From Cyclaneusma minus (taxonomy: Eukaryota > Ascomycota > Leotiomycetes > Marthamycetales > Marthamycetaceae): 64,000 nucleotides of DNA. A program made the translations under genes and the position numbers. Below the pieces are notes generated by a model. It was not told the DNA's origin and made no database searches. It saw only the letters and a program-made list of their open reading frames with translations. How positions within the stretch are numbered: position 1 is the stretch's first letter; every line of letters starts with the position of its first letter. Positions 34,334 through 44,880 of this stretch are shown piece after piece. The stretch is taken from NCBI GenBank assembly GCA_037179335.1, contig JAKZHN010000031.1, forward strand, positions 310,001-374,000, read 5' to 3'.

Positions 34334-35982
34334 ATGGCCGACGAGTTAGACCCCGGAGCCGGCGAATGGATCCTAGCATGTCAGCAATGGGCCAACGGCA
34401 TCGGTCTGAACTGGGTAGCCTCCCGCCCCCTAGGCCAAGGCTCCTTCGGCATCACCGGCTCCGTCAGGCTAGCCCAAGGCATACCACCTGAAGAAAACGA
34501 GTATGCGCCACACACATCCTTAGTAGTAAAGCAAACCGGCGAGGGAAGAGCACCCCATCACAATGGTAGCGCCATCCGCGAAGCAAACATCATGAAGGAA
34601 TTTCAAGATCGCTGTCCGCACGTTGTACAGCTCGTTGCGGGCCCGTTTTGGGACTTTGGGAGGGGCGATTTGACGGGCTCGGGGAGGGATTTTGATAGAC
34701 CGCATCACATGGTGCAGCGGTACTATATGGAGTTTATGCCTGGGGGTGACTTGAGCGGGTGGAGGAGGAGGGAGAGAAAGGATGCTGAGGGGAACGTCGT
34801 GCCAATCGAGGAGACCAAATTGTGGAAGCTTTTTTTGTGTCTGGCAAGGGGAGTGCTGGCTATGGATACTGGGTCTGAGGATCCGCAGAATCGCCATTTT
34901 CCGAAGGGCAAAGCGCTGTGTATGCGCTCTCCGCCCCAAGAAGTGAATTGTGAATGTTGTGGCTAACGTTCTGGATAAGGTCATTTTGATATTAAATTCG
35001 ATAATAGTGAGTTCTTGCCTGCTTGCCTTGATGATTCTGGGTCATTGCTAATATCGGGCTCAGTTCTTGTTGGAGGTGATAACACGCTAGGAGCCGATAA
35101 TCCAGAACATGAGGATATGCCGATTTTCAAGGTACCGACGCCAGACATCCATACAGTAGAAAGGCGAGTTGCTAATTCGTTCATTACAGATGGCCGACTT
35201 TGGCTTGTCAGACTGGATTCCATATGATGTACATGATGTTACGCTGGGTAATTGGGAGAAAGACCATTCTAGGACCGGAACTCCGGTTTGGTTTCCACCG
35301 GTAAGTCGCAGAGACCGAGTCTCCCGATTTCATAGCAACTGCTAAACCCTTGTTGTGTGGTTTTAGGAAGCGGAACCAAACGATCTTTTGGCGGATGACA
35401 AAGATGGTGAACACGCATTGTACAGTGGCAAGGAGTATGTCCGAAGAGGTCCCCGTGGTGCATCAAACACATGGTTCGTCCGCCCCTCCCCCTTATCATC
35501 TTCTACTTGCCGTTCTTTAACACCCGGAAAGGCAGATTGGCTGGGCCATGTACCACTTCTTATTAGACCACGAGCCAGCCGAGGAGAGAGACTTTTACGA
35601 CCGGCCACAACGCTCCATACAGTCGCCTCGGCTTGCAAGGGGCAAGACATTCGGCGTGACCCAAATGAACCGGCGGGCCCCAGCCAACACGTATTCAAAA
35701 GAGTTGCGCAAAACCATCATGGAATGTCTCATGCTCGACCCAAACCACCGCCTCCCGTCAACAGAGCTGGTCGAGCGAATCGAGCGCGTGTTGCGAGATC
35801 GACGAGGTCGCGCTCCTCGAACAACAAGGCCATCACACCCCCCTGTTTCTAGCGGTGCCGGACGTGGGCCCCGACGGTCGGGTCTGGGTTCTCTGACCAA
35901 CAAGCTGAAAAGCTCTTTCAAAAGCATCCGTTCAAAATTTTCTCGCCATCATTCTCAAGAGATTCCGAATTCCCCGCCTTAG
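34334..35982 (+). CDS. Serine/threonine protein kinase-like protein
   Basis: Six exons: 34334-34919, 34980-35006, 35064-35131, 35190-35300, 35367-35473 and 35532-35982, giving 449 residues. The ATG at 34334 is the first that leads directly into the kinase fold. The glycine loop LGQGSFG is at 33-39 and the ATP-anchoring Lys is probably Lys66 in LVVK. The catalytic loop is HFDIKFDN at 197-204, an unusual form of HRD-x-K-x-x-N in which Arg is Phe but Asp199, Lys201 and Asn204 are kept. ADFGLSD follows at 229-235 and a PPE triplet at 263-265. The activation segment is followed by WQIGWAMY. The C-terminal tail of about 70 residues is basic and Ser/Arg-rich. The 27-nt second exon encodes most of the catalytic loop. 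An active kinase is likely; the pathway is unknown. Confidence 0.85.
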
Positions 35983-37313
35983 TGCTTGGAAAGATGGAGA
36001 AAGAAGACCAAGACTTGGATATCGAAAATCCAAGCTCACTGTCCGCTATATTCAGATTTCTTGGCCTTATACTCGGTTAGCAGTCAGGATGCGCCTCTTG
36101 CGGCGCTATATGTTGCGCGGAAGACTACTAGTTTCCAGCGAAAAAGCTTAGCAGCGACGACCGGGAACCAGCTCTCCAGTCTCGACAGATTTTCGGATCT
36201 AAAGTTGCCAATACCGGGATCACAAGAACTGTAAAGACAGACTCCAGCGCAAGTGCTTCTTTGCCATTTCGCACCTGAGACATATTGTCATCCGGGCGCG
36301 CTCAAGCTTCAGTTGCGCCTTTGGAAGTTTGGTCGACCTCGGGAAGATCAGTACGGCTTTCTAAGTAGGGCCGTATGAATGCTAAAAACAAAACTAGCAA
36401 ATTGTACAATTGGATCTCCTTCGAGGCCTAATCACAAAGTCTCCGGTACGAGCAGCTCGACTCATGTGCGGAATCAACGATTCGTGCAGTACGTCCAGCT
36501 GGACATCCAACCAAAAGCAGAAACCTTCCGACGTGCTGGCCGATGATGCAACACCTCTGAACTATCAAAATCTCGTTCCCACAATCCCATTCGCACCAGC
36601 TTAGATACCCTAGCCCTAACCATGGAATTCTCAGACATTATCACCTTACTATATCCCTAACCGAGTTTTTCAACCACACAAGTCTCGCTACGAGTAGCTC
36701 CATATACAAAAAGGATGTATATAATTGTTGAAATAGCAATAATTCTGTATATGTAGAAATTAAAATAAGCATTTAGCATGATCCAAAAGCCAGCCGCCGT
36801 TTTCATTGTCCTACCGGTGCTGAGAAGCCTGGCGCTCGACAAACCAATCATGGTTCGCGAGCTTGCGAGCTGGTTCCCGAAGTTTGCATTCGAAAGCGTG
36901 CTGAATGGTGACCTGGCGGCCGTTCTGCTGGCCAATTCAAGTCCTGACGATGGGAACAGACTGTCATGCGCGGGACCAGCAGGCATTAGAGGACGCAACG
37001 AGCCATGAGCCTTGATTGAAAGAAGGCAAAAGAGAGCTGGGGGCGCACGAGAGCTCTTTGTGGAGCACAGCAGCCTCATGCTCTTAGCGCTAGGCTGCTA
37101 CACGTCGATATGGCGGTTGCCCTTCACTTGCGTGCATCCTAGGGGGGCAATCCTTGCGCGGCATCAGAGTATACCAAATATTCGCGGGCGGTCGTTGTAT
37201 GAGAAGTCTCTACCAACTCTCTGACATCTCAAAAGTGGAAGTCTGAGCATCCCATGTGATCTGCCAGTGCAAAGGGATTTCCCTCGGCCTTCTCCTGCTG
37301 CTTGCTGTATTTC
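35983..37313. other. Gene-poor region with a minus-strand promoter-like cassette
   Basis: No gene recognised. At about 37010-37105, on the minus strand, lies a stretch related to that at 57935-58040: GCGCTA-type motif, an imperfect TATA, then CTCTCTTTTGCCTTCTTTC. Confidence 0.35.
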
Positions 37314-37808
37314 TCAGCTCAAGCTTAGCTTGCATTTGAACCTGACCCAGCACCACTCAGTTTCTTGACACCACCATTTGGGGGTGACGAGGTTATTGAT
37401 GTAGATGCGCTGCAGTTCTTTGAGATTCTGAACGAACACCTGGCCGGCTTTCGTGTCGTAGACACATAGGAAAAAGGGCGAGGAGCCAAAAAGCCTTATA
37501 GGCATTGTTCACAACAGATGTGGAAGGTAGCAGGGAGTTTGGCGTGGGGCATGATACTCTCCATCGGCTGCGTGAATTCAGTCTCACTCTGGAGTTTGCG
37601 GTTCAGAGCAATTTCGACAGTCTTGCCACCCTTTTCGTCGAAGTTGGTACGCTCGGGATAGAGGCTGAAAATCTCATCAGCGCATCGGCGCCAGATCCTG
37701 ACGCGGATGTCAAGGGGAAGCCTCGCTTTGAACTGGAGTGGAGTATTTGGCTTGATTAGCAGCGATTAGGGTAGTAGAAGTGATCTGTGGGCAGGCAACT
37801 TCTTTCAT
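37314..37808 (-). pseudogene. 2EXR-domain gene remnant
   Basis: On the minus strand one frame reads LPLDIRVRIWRRCADEIFSL, then KTVEIALN and LPATFHICCEQC. This matches the 2EXR pattern of fungal proteins (LP-EIR-KIW, R-VEI, LPA-L-VC-ESR). It ends at a TAA at about 37497, and the downstream continuation FVQNLKELQRIYINN lies in another frame that stops at 37314. An ATG at 37808 upstream is also out of frame with the first block. At least two frame breaks therefore separate conserved parts. The frame has no ATG of its own and is easily missed. The function of 2EXR proteins is unknown. Confidence 0.5.
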
Positions 37809-37854
37809 GCTTTCGCTTTAGCTCCGTGACCCACCCCGGGACCTGACCATGTCA

Positions 37855-38331
37855 TCACACAGACAGGCCGCGGAGGATGTGTCGCGTGTAGTAGTCAGAG
37901 ATTGGGTGAAAGACCGGCGATGCAGAGCCACCTGCAGGTTCGTCTCGTTCGTTGAAGACGCCAATGAGAGCGGGCGAGAGAGCGATTGTATCGTCGGTGA
38001 GTGATACACTTTTGTGACTTTGTGCGGAGTAAATTCTCGGGGTGGCATAATGACGGGATCTCATCGGCTGCGTGTCGTTCTTGTTGCGAGCAAGATCCAG
38101 CAACTTCTTCATATGGTCCTTCATACTTCCATTCACAACGGGGGCGGCGGCTAGGACTCCATAGATGATAAGCGGCCTGCGTGTCATGTCGCAGAGAATG
38201 ACACTGTAGGTGCCGCCATTTGTGTTGTTGCAGATGTAGGTGGCGACGCCGGAGGTGCAATAGGTGTTGCCACGAGGACAAAGGCCGAGGAGACCGATAA
38301 ACCGAAGGTAAAGACTTGAAGTGTAGACCAA
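37855..38331 (-). CDS. Hypothetical Cys-containing ORF downstream of a promoter-like cassette
   Basis: Frame of about 158 codons open from about 38331 to 37855. It opens with a hydrophobic stretch and a Cys-rich part: CPRGNTYC, then TYICNNTNGG and VILC (four Cys in about 30 residues), followed by a hydrophobic segment and a polar C-terminus. There is no ATG near the start, so an upstream exon or a defect must be assumed. The GCTAGC/TTAAAAAGG cassette at 38358-38415 lies immediately upstream. I recognise no family. Confidence 0.3.
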   Translation of the reverse strand: MVYTSSLYLRFIGLLGLCPRGNTYCTSGVATYICNNTNGGTYSVILCDMTRRPLIIYGVLAAAPVVNGSMKDHMKKLLDLARNKNDTQPMRSRHYATPRIYSAQSHKSVSLTDDTIALSPALIGVFNERDEPAGGSASPVFHPISDYYTRHILRGLSV

Positions 38332-38357
38332 GAGGAAGAGAGCTCAAGAGGAAAGCT

Positions 38358-38415
38358 CCCTCCTTTTTAAGCTGAGAGCTCTAGAGCTCCGCAGAAGCGA
38401 ACCGCTAGCGAGTGG
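38358..38415 (-). promoter_or_regulatory. Promoter-like cassette (minus strand)
   Basis: On the minus strand a GCTAGCC/CGCTAGCG pair is followed by CTTCTGCGGAGCTC, TTAAAAAGGAGG and a CT-rich leader. Order and spacing resemble the plus-strand cassettes at 53-56 kb. It sits directly upstream of the ORF ending at 37855. Confidence 0.35.
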
Positions 38416-38940
38416 CTAGCTCCAAACAGCGGAGCTCTCACCTTTGCTACCAGCTCGCAAGCCACCCAGGCATCTAAGGACGAGAGCTCGTAGCAACAGG
38501 TACGGTGTGGGATCGTGAGATGTCGGGGTCGGTCGGAGGTTGCTGCGAGGGAAGAAGGACTTCCAGTATGGCGCGGGCGCTTTTGCACAGAGCTCGACAT
38601 GTACCTGTATCCAGAGATTTCCTGGTTGGGCTATGTGGCGGAATCTGTTAGCTTAGGGAAATGGAAAGGTAGATTTGGATAAAGGAAAAGTGAGGAACTT
38701 ACAGCAAAGCTTGGATCGCGTCTGGGACGAAGCTCATTCGAGCCAGCTTCTCCATCCGCAGCCGGAGGGTTGCCATTTGAGACACGAGACGTTCTCATGG
38801 CGGAAGCTCTTCGGTGCTGCGTGGTAAGAGGCAGTGGGGGATGCTGGCAATAAGTTCTTCGGGAGGTTAGAGCGCGTCGATATGCTGGTTACGGGATCTT
38901 GAGCGAACTGGAAGGTATGGGTGTGTTTGGGGACTCCCAC

Positions 38941-39090
38941 AGCTTCACTCTCTTCACAACATGCAGTGATTCACTTTCACACACTAGCGAATTCGCTTGC
39001 AACCTTAGCGTCCGGCGTTACCGTATCTGCTTTTTTTAAAAGGCCTGCTCAATCTCGTCCGTCTTGCTCTTTCTTTCTCTCCCAAGGCTG
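38941..39090 (+). promoter_or_regulatory. Promoter-like cassette 1
   Basis: AGCTTCACTCTCTTCA, then ACTAGCGAATTCGCTTGC, a CTTAGCGTCCGGCG stretch, TTTAAAAGGCCTGC and a CT-rich run. The same order of motifs occurs at 52951, 53440, 54099, 55062 and 55915. No convincing ORF follows within 200 bp. Confidence 0.45.
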
Positions 39091-39624
39091 CAAACCCGGC
39101 TCAGTGGTTGGATGCTGTACTCGACGAAGAGTTCGCTAACGGTGTGCCTATGATATCGCAGAACACCAAGACGCCCAAGCGATGAACAATGTAAACTGCT
39201 CGTATAAATGGCATATTAGGGCAAAACTATGATTGATTTGGTAAGCTGCAGAGATACTAAATGTCGAGGAGACGGAGGCGCTGGTGGTGGCGCGAAGAAA
39301 AAGAGGATGACGGCGAAACGGAAGAGAATTTGCGACAATGGAGCTCGAGAGCAGATCGGGTGGGCTACAGCTGGTTGTGATTGCCGGTGTTGGGGGCTGC
39401 AAGAGAGCATTGAGAAGAATTCAAACAAGACGCTTAGCGTAGCTAGGTGTCGCGAGAGGTTCGGCTACCAGGGACGACCATTATTCGCTTAACCGTCTTT
39501 AGTGACCTAGAGCTTTCTTGATCCTTGAGGATTTTCTGACTGCGTGAGAACTTCCTTTTTACCAGAGAATATTCACTTTATCTGAGATTTTTCCGCTCGT
39601 CTATACGTAGTATCCCCATCCACT

Positions 39625-39984
39625 TCAGTTTTGAGACGTGACAAGTTCACTGGTAAGCAGGGAGAACTCTATCAACTGAGAACTGAGAAGAACTCTAAAA
39701 CTTAGGAACAGGTTCACTCCTTGATCGAATAATGGAAGCCAAAAAATAAAAAGACTTCTCCGGCGTAAACAGCCTGTCGAAGTTGTCTCTTCGAACCATG
39801 AACAGCGTCCCGGTTTCTTGGGTTTCTCCCGCGCATGTCGACGTTTCTTGCAGTATCTGTGGCTTACAGGTGTCCAGACGAGGTGGCAAGGGGCTAATTC
39901 TGGATTATTATCCAAAAGCTGAAAGCAAAATGATTTTGGTGCTCCAAATCTTGTGACAATCCGTGATAGCGAAGGTCTCCGCAT
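39625..39984 (-). CDS. Hypothetical 119-residue ORF
   Basis: ATG at 39984, stop at 39625. Composition is mixed, with a basic middle (KKRRHAREKPKK) and a hydrophobic C-terminal third. No family recognised. The ATG lies about 60 bp downstream of the TATA-like part of the minus-strand cassette at 40025-40090. The 3' part overlaps a degenerate repeat array (AACTGAGAA-type units, 39641-39702), so chance or decay is quite possible. Confidence 0.25.
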   Translation of the reverse strand: MRRPSLSRIVTRFGAPKSFCFQLLDNNPELAPCHLVWTPVSHRYCKKRRHAREKPKKPGRCSWFEETTSTGCLRRRSLFIFWLPLFDQGVNLFLSFRVLLSSQLIEFSLLTSELVTSQN

Positions 39985-40024
39985 CTTTCGTTATTGAATT
40001 GAAGAAGGCCAGCTAAGACACTCC

Positions 40025-40090
40025 TTTTGTGGCAGAGAACAAAGCTAATAAAAGAAGCTAGCTAGAAGCGAAGCGACTAGTACTTCCTAG
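40025..40090 (-). promoter_or_regulatory. Promoter-like cassette (minus strand)
   Basis: On the minus strand GTGAAGCTAGGAAG, ACTAGTCGCTTCGC, CTAGCTAGC and CTTTTATTAGC occur in the order seen in the cassette at 55915 (ACTAGTCTG, CTCGCTTCGCTAGCG, TATAAAAG). Confidence 0.4.
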
Positions 40091-40670
40091 CTTCACATAG
40101 GGTAGACTCATCACTTGTGAACTTGTGAATTTCAAGATGCAGGTTGATAGTTGAAGTTGAGGCTGGCGTCCGGCTGACCGGCTCACACGTTTGCCCAATT
40201 GTCGAGGCATACACTTCGTGATAGGATCGACCGGCAAATCTGCACGGTTTCATCTTAGCCACAATTGATGCAACTGCTCTGAAATAGTCCCAGTGGCGTC
40301 GTTTGGCTCCCCAAAGGAATTTAGGATCCAGTGGTATCCACGAGACAATTGACAGGTGTTTTCTGTCACCCTGATATTCGTTTTGGGCTCCGTTAGGTGT
40401 TGTACTGAGGTGAACAGATTTTTGTGGTACATCAAAATCTGAGTGGGTTGACACAGATAAAAATACGGCACCAGGGTCCTGGGAGGCGTTGAAAATGACG
40501 AGAGAACGGCTTCTTACGAGCTCTCGATCATCATCCAAAAAATAAGAAATAAAAGTCAAAGTGCCGAGAATCGACATATGATACCGTTCAGACAGGGCTC
40601 GTACACAGTGGGGGCCGGTCGCACGAAGATTCCTTCGAATTCGCGGTGAGGGAGCCCTGTATGACTTCAT
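40077..40670 (-). CDS. Hypothetical 197-residue ORF
   Basis: ATG at 40670, stop at 40077. Composition is balanced and not low-complexity, with Arg-rich ends and a stretch LTFISYFLDDDRELVRSRSL. I recognise no family and see no clear introns. It may be a lineage-specific gene, a remnant or chance; the neighbourhood is gene-poor. Confidence 0.3.
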   Translation of the reverse strand: MKSYRAPSPRIRRNLRATGPHCVRALSERYHMSILGTLTFISYFLDDDRELVRSRSLVIFNASQDPGAVFLSVSTHSDFDVPQKSVHLSTTPNGAQNEYQGDRKHLSIVSWIPLDPKFLWGAKRRHWDYFRAVASIVAKMKPCRFAGRSYHEVYASTIGQTCEPVSRTPASTSTINLHLEIHKFTSDESTLCEARKY

Positions 40671-41605
40671 CGTATAAATTCTAAATGAATATTTCAGTCA
40701 AAGGTGTCTCGAATTTTGAGATGGAAGCTTATCCATGAGCATCAGATTCCAATTTGTGCAAATAGCCTCGACTTGATGCCGAAGTCACAACGGAGTAAGT
40801 ATATCTCACAGGACATCAAACAGGTATCCGACCGGTGTGAATCACGATTCCCCAGTCCAACCGCGAGTTGGAATGCAGATTGCAGGACGGCTTTTCTTCA
40901 GAGAGAAGAGAGAACATGAAGAAACGAGGGAACTCGGCTGCCGAAAATAAAGTGGCGTCGACATGGTATGTACATGTATGCACAGCAGCCAATTACCTTA
41001 CATAAGGCAACGATGGTTGCCTAACTCTGTCGCCTCGTCGCTGCCCACTCACCAGCATCTCAGACAGATAATCGTCAGGCAGAATTCTTCACAACTTTCT
41101 TCCGCTTCAACGTGGCCAGGGGATTCTGCCTCAACTATGCCCTCCTGCGTGACGGGATCGATGCTGCAGAATCGGTGAGCGGCTTCCAAAATAATATGTC
41201 AGATATCATCATATCCTTGGCCAACACCTCCCGTGTCCACTTTCCACGCCCCGTGTGTTGCTCGGCTCTATCCCTACCGTTTGCGTTGGCCGTTTGAGTT
41301 GGTTGCTGTCCAATTTCAGCCTCAAAACCTCGCCTTATGCCCTGTGCCGCACTTTTCTATCTTCCCCGCCCTGTCTTGGCCTTGCCTTAGTTTTCTCTTC
41401 TTATCTTAACTCTCTCTCCTCGATTTGGTCCAATACTTGTTGGTTTTGATCAGAAGGCACGAAGTCCATGTACGATCCCGTTCCTGCTTTGCTCCAGCCT
41501 TGGGCTCGCTGATTTTCTCAGATATTATCCTTCTCCCTCGGCTCGAGGCTGTCGTTGTGTCAAACTACTTATTCGTCACTGTGTCGTTCGAATTGGTCTT
41601 TGAGA
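40671..41605. other. Intergenic; promoter of the first C2H2 gene
   Basis: The last 350 bp before the ATG at 41606 are pyrimidine-rich on the plus strand, typical of a fungal promoter and 5' UTR. No gene recognised. Confidence 0.45.
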
Positions 41606-44600
41606 ATGGCAAATCAGATGGCAAATCATCAAGGCTACGGCCGCAGCACCCATGGTTCGCGGGATGTAAGAATACTCATCATGTCCAGTGCTTCTGCTTC
41701 CTCTGACTTCTCGCTGTTCCTGTAGTCGCTCTCTACAGGGAATCATGCCAATATTCCGGATCTGAGTTCAGGAATGTTTTCAATTTACAGCCAGAACAGC
41801 AGTTCCATGGCTCCTTCTGTGGATTACTTACCTCGTCCCGTGGAACTCGACCCATCCTATAACAGGAGTCTTCCACCGCCAGGACAGAATCCCCCCTGGG
41901 AGTCTTCGCTTTTCCAGAATAGCGCATATGGCGGCTCGGGGTCTCCCAACATTCCGGGTGGGAACCCAGCGAAGACATCTGTACCTGCAGACTTGGGGCA
42001 CCGAGAAGGATCTCCAGATCCCATAGTGAACTGGTATTATGCGAATGATGGACCTTACATCCCGCGAGGAACCATACCTGACGCTCCACCCGACCCAAAT
42101 AACACCGCTCGAGGTCCGCCAGCCTTGGCTTCGCATTCCGTATGGAAGCTTGGTCCATATGCAAATCGATACAGAGGTTCTCGGTCCTCTGAGAATGGAA
42201 CTGGATCGTCCACACTATCTGCTCCATACACACTATCTCCTCCGTCCGATTCTGGCTATGGAAGCCGGAGAAGCCTGGAAAATGCTTCGATATTCAGTAG
42301 CGATGTCGGAAGCAGGGGTCCGGATTCACACAGTTTCTCAGGCACACCATCTGATCCCCAACGTCTATACCAGGAGAACCAAGACTTGGCTCCAACGCGG
42401 GCTTTTCTTTCTGAAGGCTGGTCCCATCCGCCATCTGCTATAACTCTCGTGGAAGAGTCCAGGTATCAGTGCAATACATGTCACAAATATGTGAAGACTA
42501 GATCTGAATTGAAGTAAGATTTCCTGTCACTACTGCCACTTTCGCGTCATAAATGCTGATGAGTGGAAGAAAACACGACTTGCGTCACAAGAAACCATTC
42601 ATATGCAAACACCCTGGCTGCACTAGGAAAGAGGGATTTAGCACGACAAACGATCTTGATCGACACACCAGGAGCAAACATCCCGCAGAGCTTCCAACTA
42701 CCGAGCTCTCGAAAATGTATCAATGCCCAGTCCCTCAGTGTAAGTCCAGGGACAAGATTTGGCCTCGACTGGATAATTTTCGAAGCCACCTCAAGCGCGT
42801 TCATCAAGTGGATGGAGAAGAACTTGAGGAAAATGTTCGCCGGTATGTTGCTGTCCGTCCAGATCAGTATGCAAAGCTCAATAGTCAATACTAATGCTGA
42901 CCAGAGCAGAGCAAGAGAAAGAATTGCAGCACAAACCCCCCCAAGAATCATATACCCAGCCACTTCCCGCACGCGGGCCTGGCCCAGAGATAACAATCGA
43001 ACCATCTCGCACATTACACAACTGTGTCCTGAATACCCAGCATGTTCAGGCCAGCCAGCCGAGACAAACTGCGTCGGAGAGCCCATTTGAGAGGGGAACT
43101 GGAGCAAACCCCATTGAGATCCCAAACTCCGAAGATGTGAGTCAGGAGCCCAGTAGTGATAGTGATACTGAGATCTCTCATTCTGCTTCTACCACGGAAT
43201 TCCCCGCCACTTCTCCTATGGATCCCACAGCAGAGCCATCCGAGGACAGTTCCTTCCATGATACCCCAGACGAGACGACAACCAATTGTAGACGAGATAG
43301 GAACTCATCGAGAACCATCTTTGCAATTGATCCAGCAGTTGCAGAGGAGATTACAACGGCACTAGCCAAGGCTAAAATACTGGAACAGGCCTCTCCAGAT
43401 CATCAAGTCTCCGCTAATTCGGAGAAGGTCCTACCTGCAATTGCCCATTCGTTGGGAGGTCATGTTCTATCAAACCTAACGCATCAGCCACACCAAAAAC
43501 CCGTATCTATTGAGGTAGGTAGTTCCACTTTCTCAGGAATCCAGGACGACAACCCCAGACCAGGAGAACTTTCCGCCAAGCTACATGTCACGGAAATCAT
43601 GAAAACCATCGACTCCCTCGGATACACGCTACAAAAAGCCGTCAGCCCACCACCCGCTGGCAACGGGCGAAAAGCAAAAACTTCTCCATCATCATCCAGC
43701 GTCAACCCCTTACATCGAGTCACCTGTCCAAAATGCGCCAAATTTACTGGCCGCCGCTGCGAACTCAAGTACGGAAACATTCCTCATCCAACCATCATTT
43801 CTCCCTCATTCATCATTCTTCCTTCATCCACTATCCTTGCAACAAGCTAACACACATCCCAAGAAAGCACATGCGCCGCCACGAGCGCCCCTACGGCTGC
43901 ACATTCATCAGCTGCGCCAAAACCTTCGGCTCCAAAAACGACTGGAAGCGCCACGAAAACAGCCAACACTTCCACCTCTCAGCCTGGCGCTGCTCCCTCT
44001 TCCCCCTCCCCTCCACCTCCCCCAAACCCCCCTGCACGCGCGTCTACTACCGCCGCGAATGTTTTCTTGCCCATTTGCGCAAAGCGCATAACATTACTGA
44101 TGCGGATGAAGATCAGCAACGGGGGAAATTGGAGGGCTGTAAGGCTGAGAGGGACTGTCAGGAGAGGTTTTGGTGTGGGTTTTGTCAGAGGCTGGTAAGG
44201 GTGGGGGACGGGGGGAGGGAGGCGTGGGGGGAGAGGTGGGATCATATTGATGGGCATTTTATGGGGAGGAGGGGGGTGGAGGGGGAGGGGAGGGAGAGGA
44301 GGATGAGGGAGTGGGTGGAGATGAGGCCAGGTGGGGAGGGTGGGGATGTGATGGCGGAGGCGATGGAGGGGATTAGGTATCGGTGTGAGGGGGGTAGCGA
44401 TTGCGCGGCGAATGGGTGTGAGTGTTGTGAGCAGATTGAACAGGCGAATCCAAGTGCAAGCGTGGCTGGTGGGACGCAAGGTTCTGACGATGCAAATACG
44501 GCAAAAGTGGGGGAGAAGCGCTCTGCTAGTGTGCAATTGGAGGGTCGGGCGAAGAGGAGCTCGAGGTCTGGGAATCCGGAACTTCTGATTTACTGCGTGA

Positions 44601-44880
44601 GTTTTTCTACTTCATGTTCCCCAACCACTCTCTTCTCCTGCCCACCCCCATTCTTGTTTACGATTATTCCTCGTTCCCTGGAGAGAATTCTTGGCTGGAG
44701 AGAGACGAGACTGACAGAATACAGTGTCAGTGCGGCATGAGCCATGTTCCGAACGTCAACAAGGGCTGCTCTTCGTGCCCGCATAACCAATTCTGCGCGG
44801 ATTGTAAGCGTGCTCCGATGGATCAGCGGAATGAGGAGATGTGGGATCGGTCTAGGCGGCCTGTGGAGTCCGGAGTATGA
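41606..44880 (+). CDS. C2H2 zinc-finger protein with five fingers
   Basis: Six exons: 41606-41665, 41726-42513, 42570-42842, 42905-43768, 43864-44596 and 44725-44880, giving 957 residues. After a long Pro/Ser/Gly-rich N-terminus, C2H2-type motifs begin with C-x2-C in YQCNTCHKYV (about 267), FICKHPGC (about 293), YQCPVPQC (about 328), VTCPKCAKF (about 648) and YGCTFISCAKTF (about 676). The first and fourth are completed across introns. The last finger reads SKNDWKRHENSQH, followed by WRC, a pattern shared with the gene at 48615. A C-terminal Cys-rich tail (CQCGMSHVPN through FCADCKRAP) on the last exon could bind another metal. A role as a DNA-binding regulator is likely; targets are unknown. 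Confidence 0.85.
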
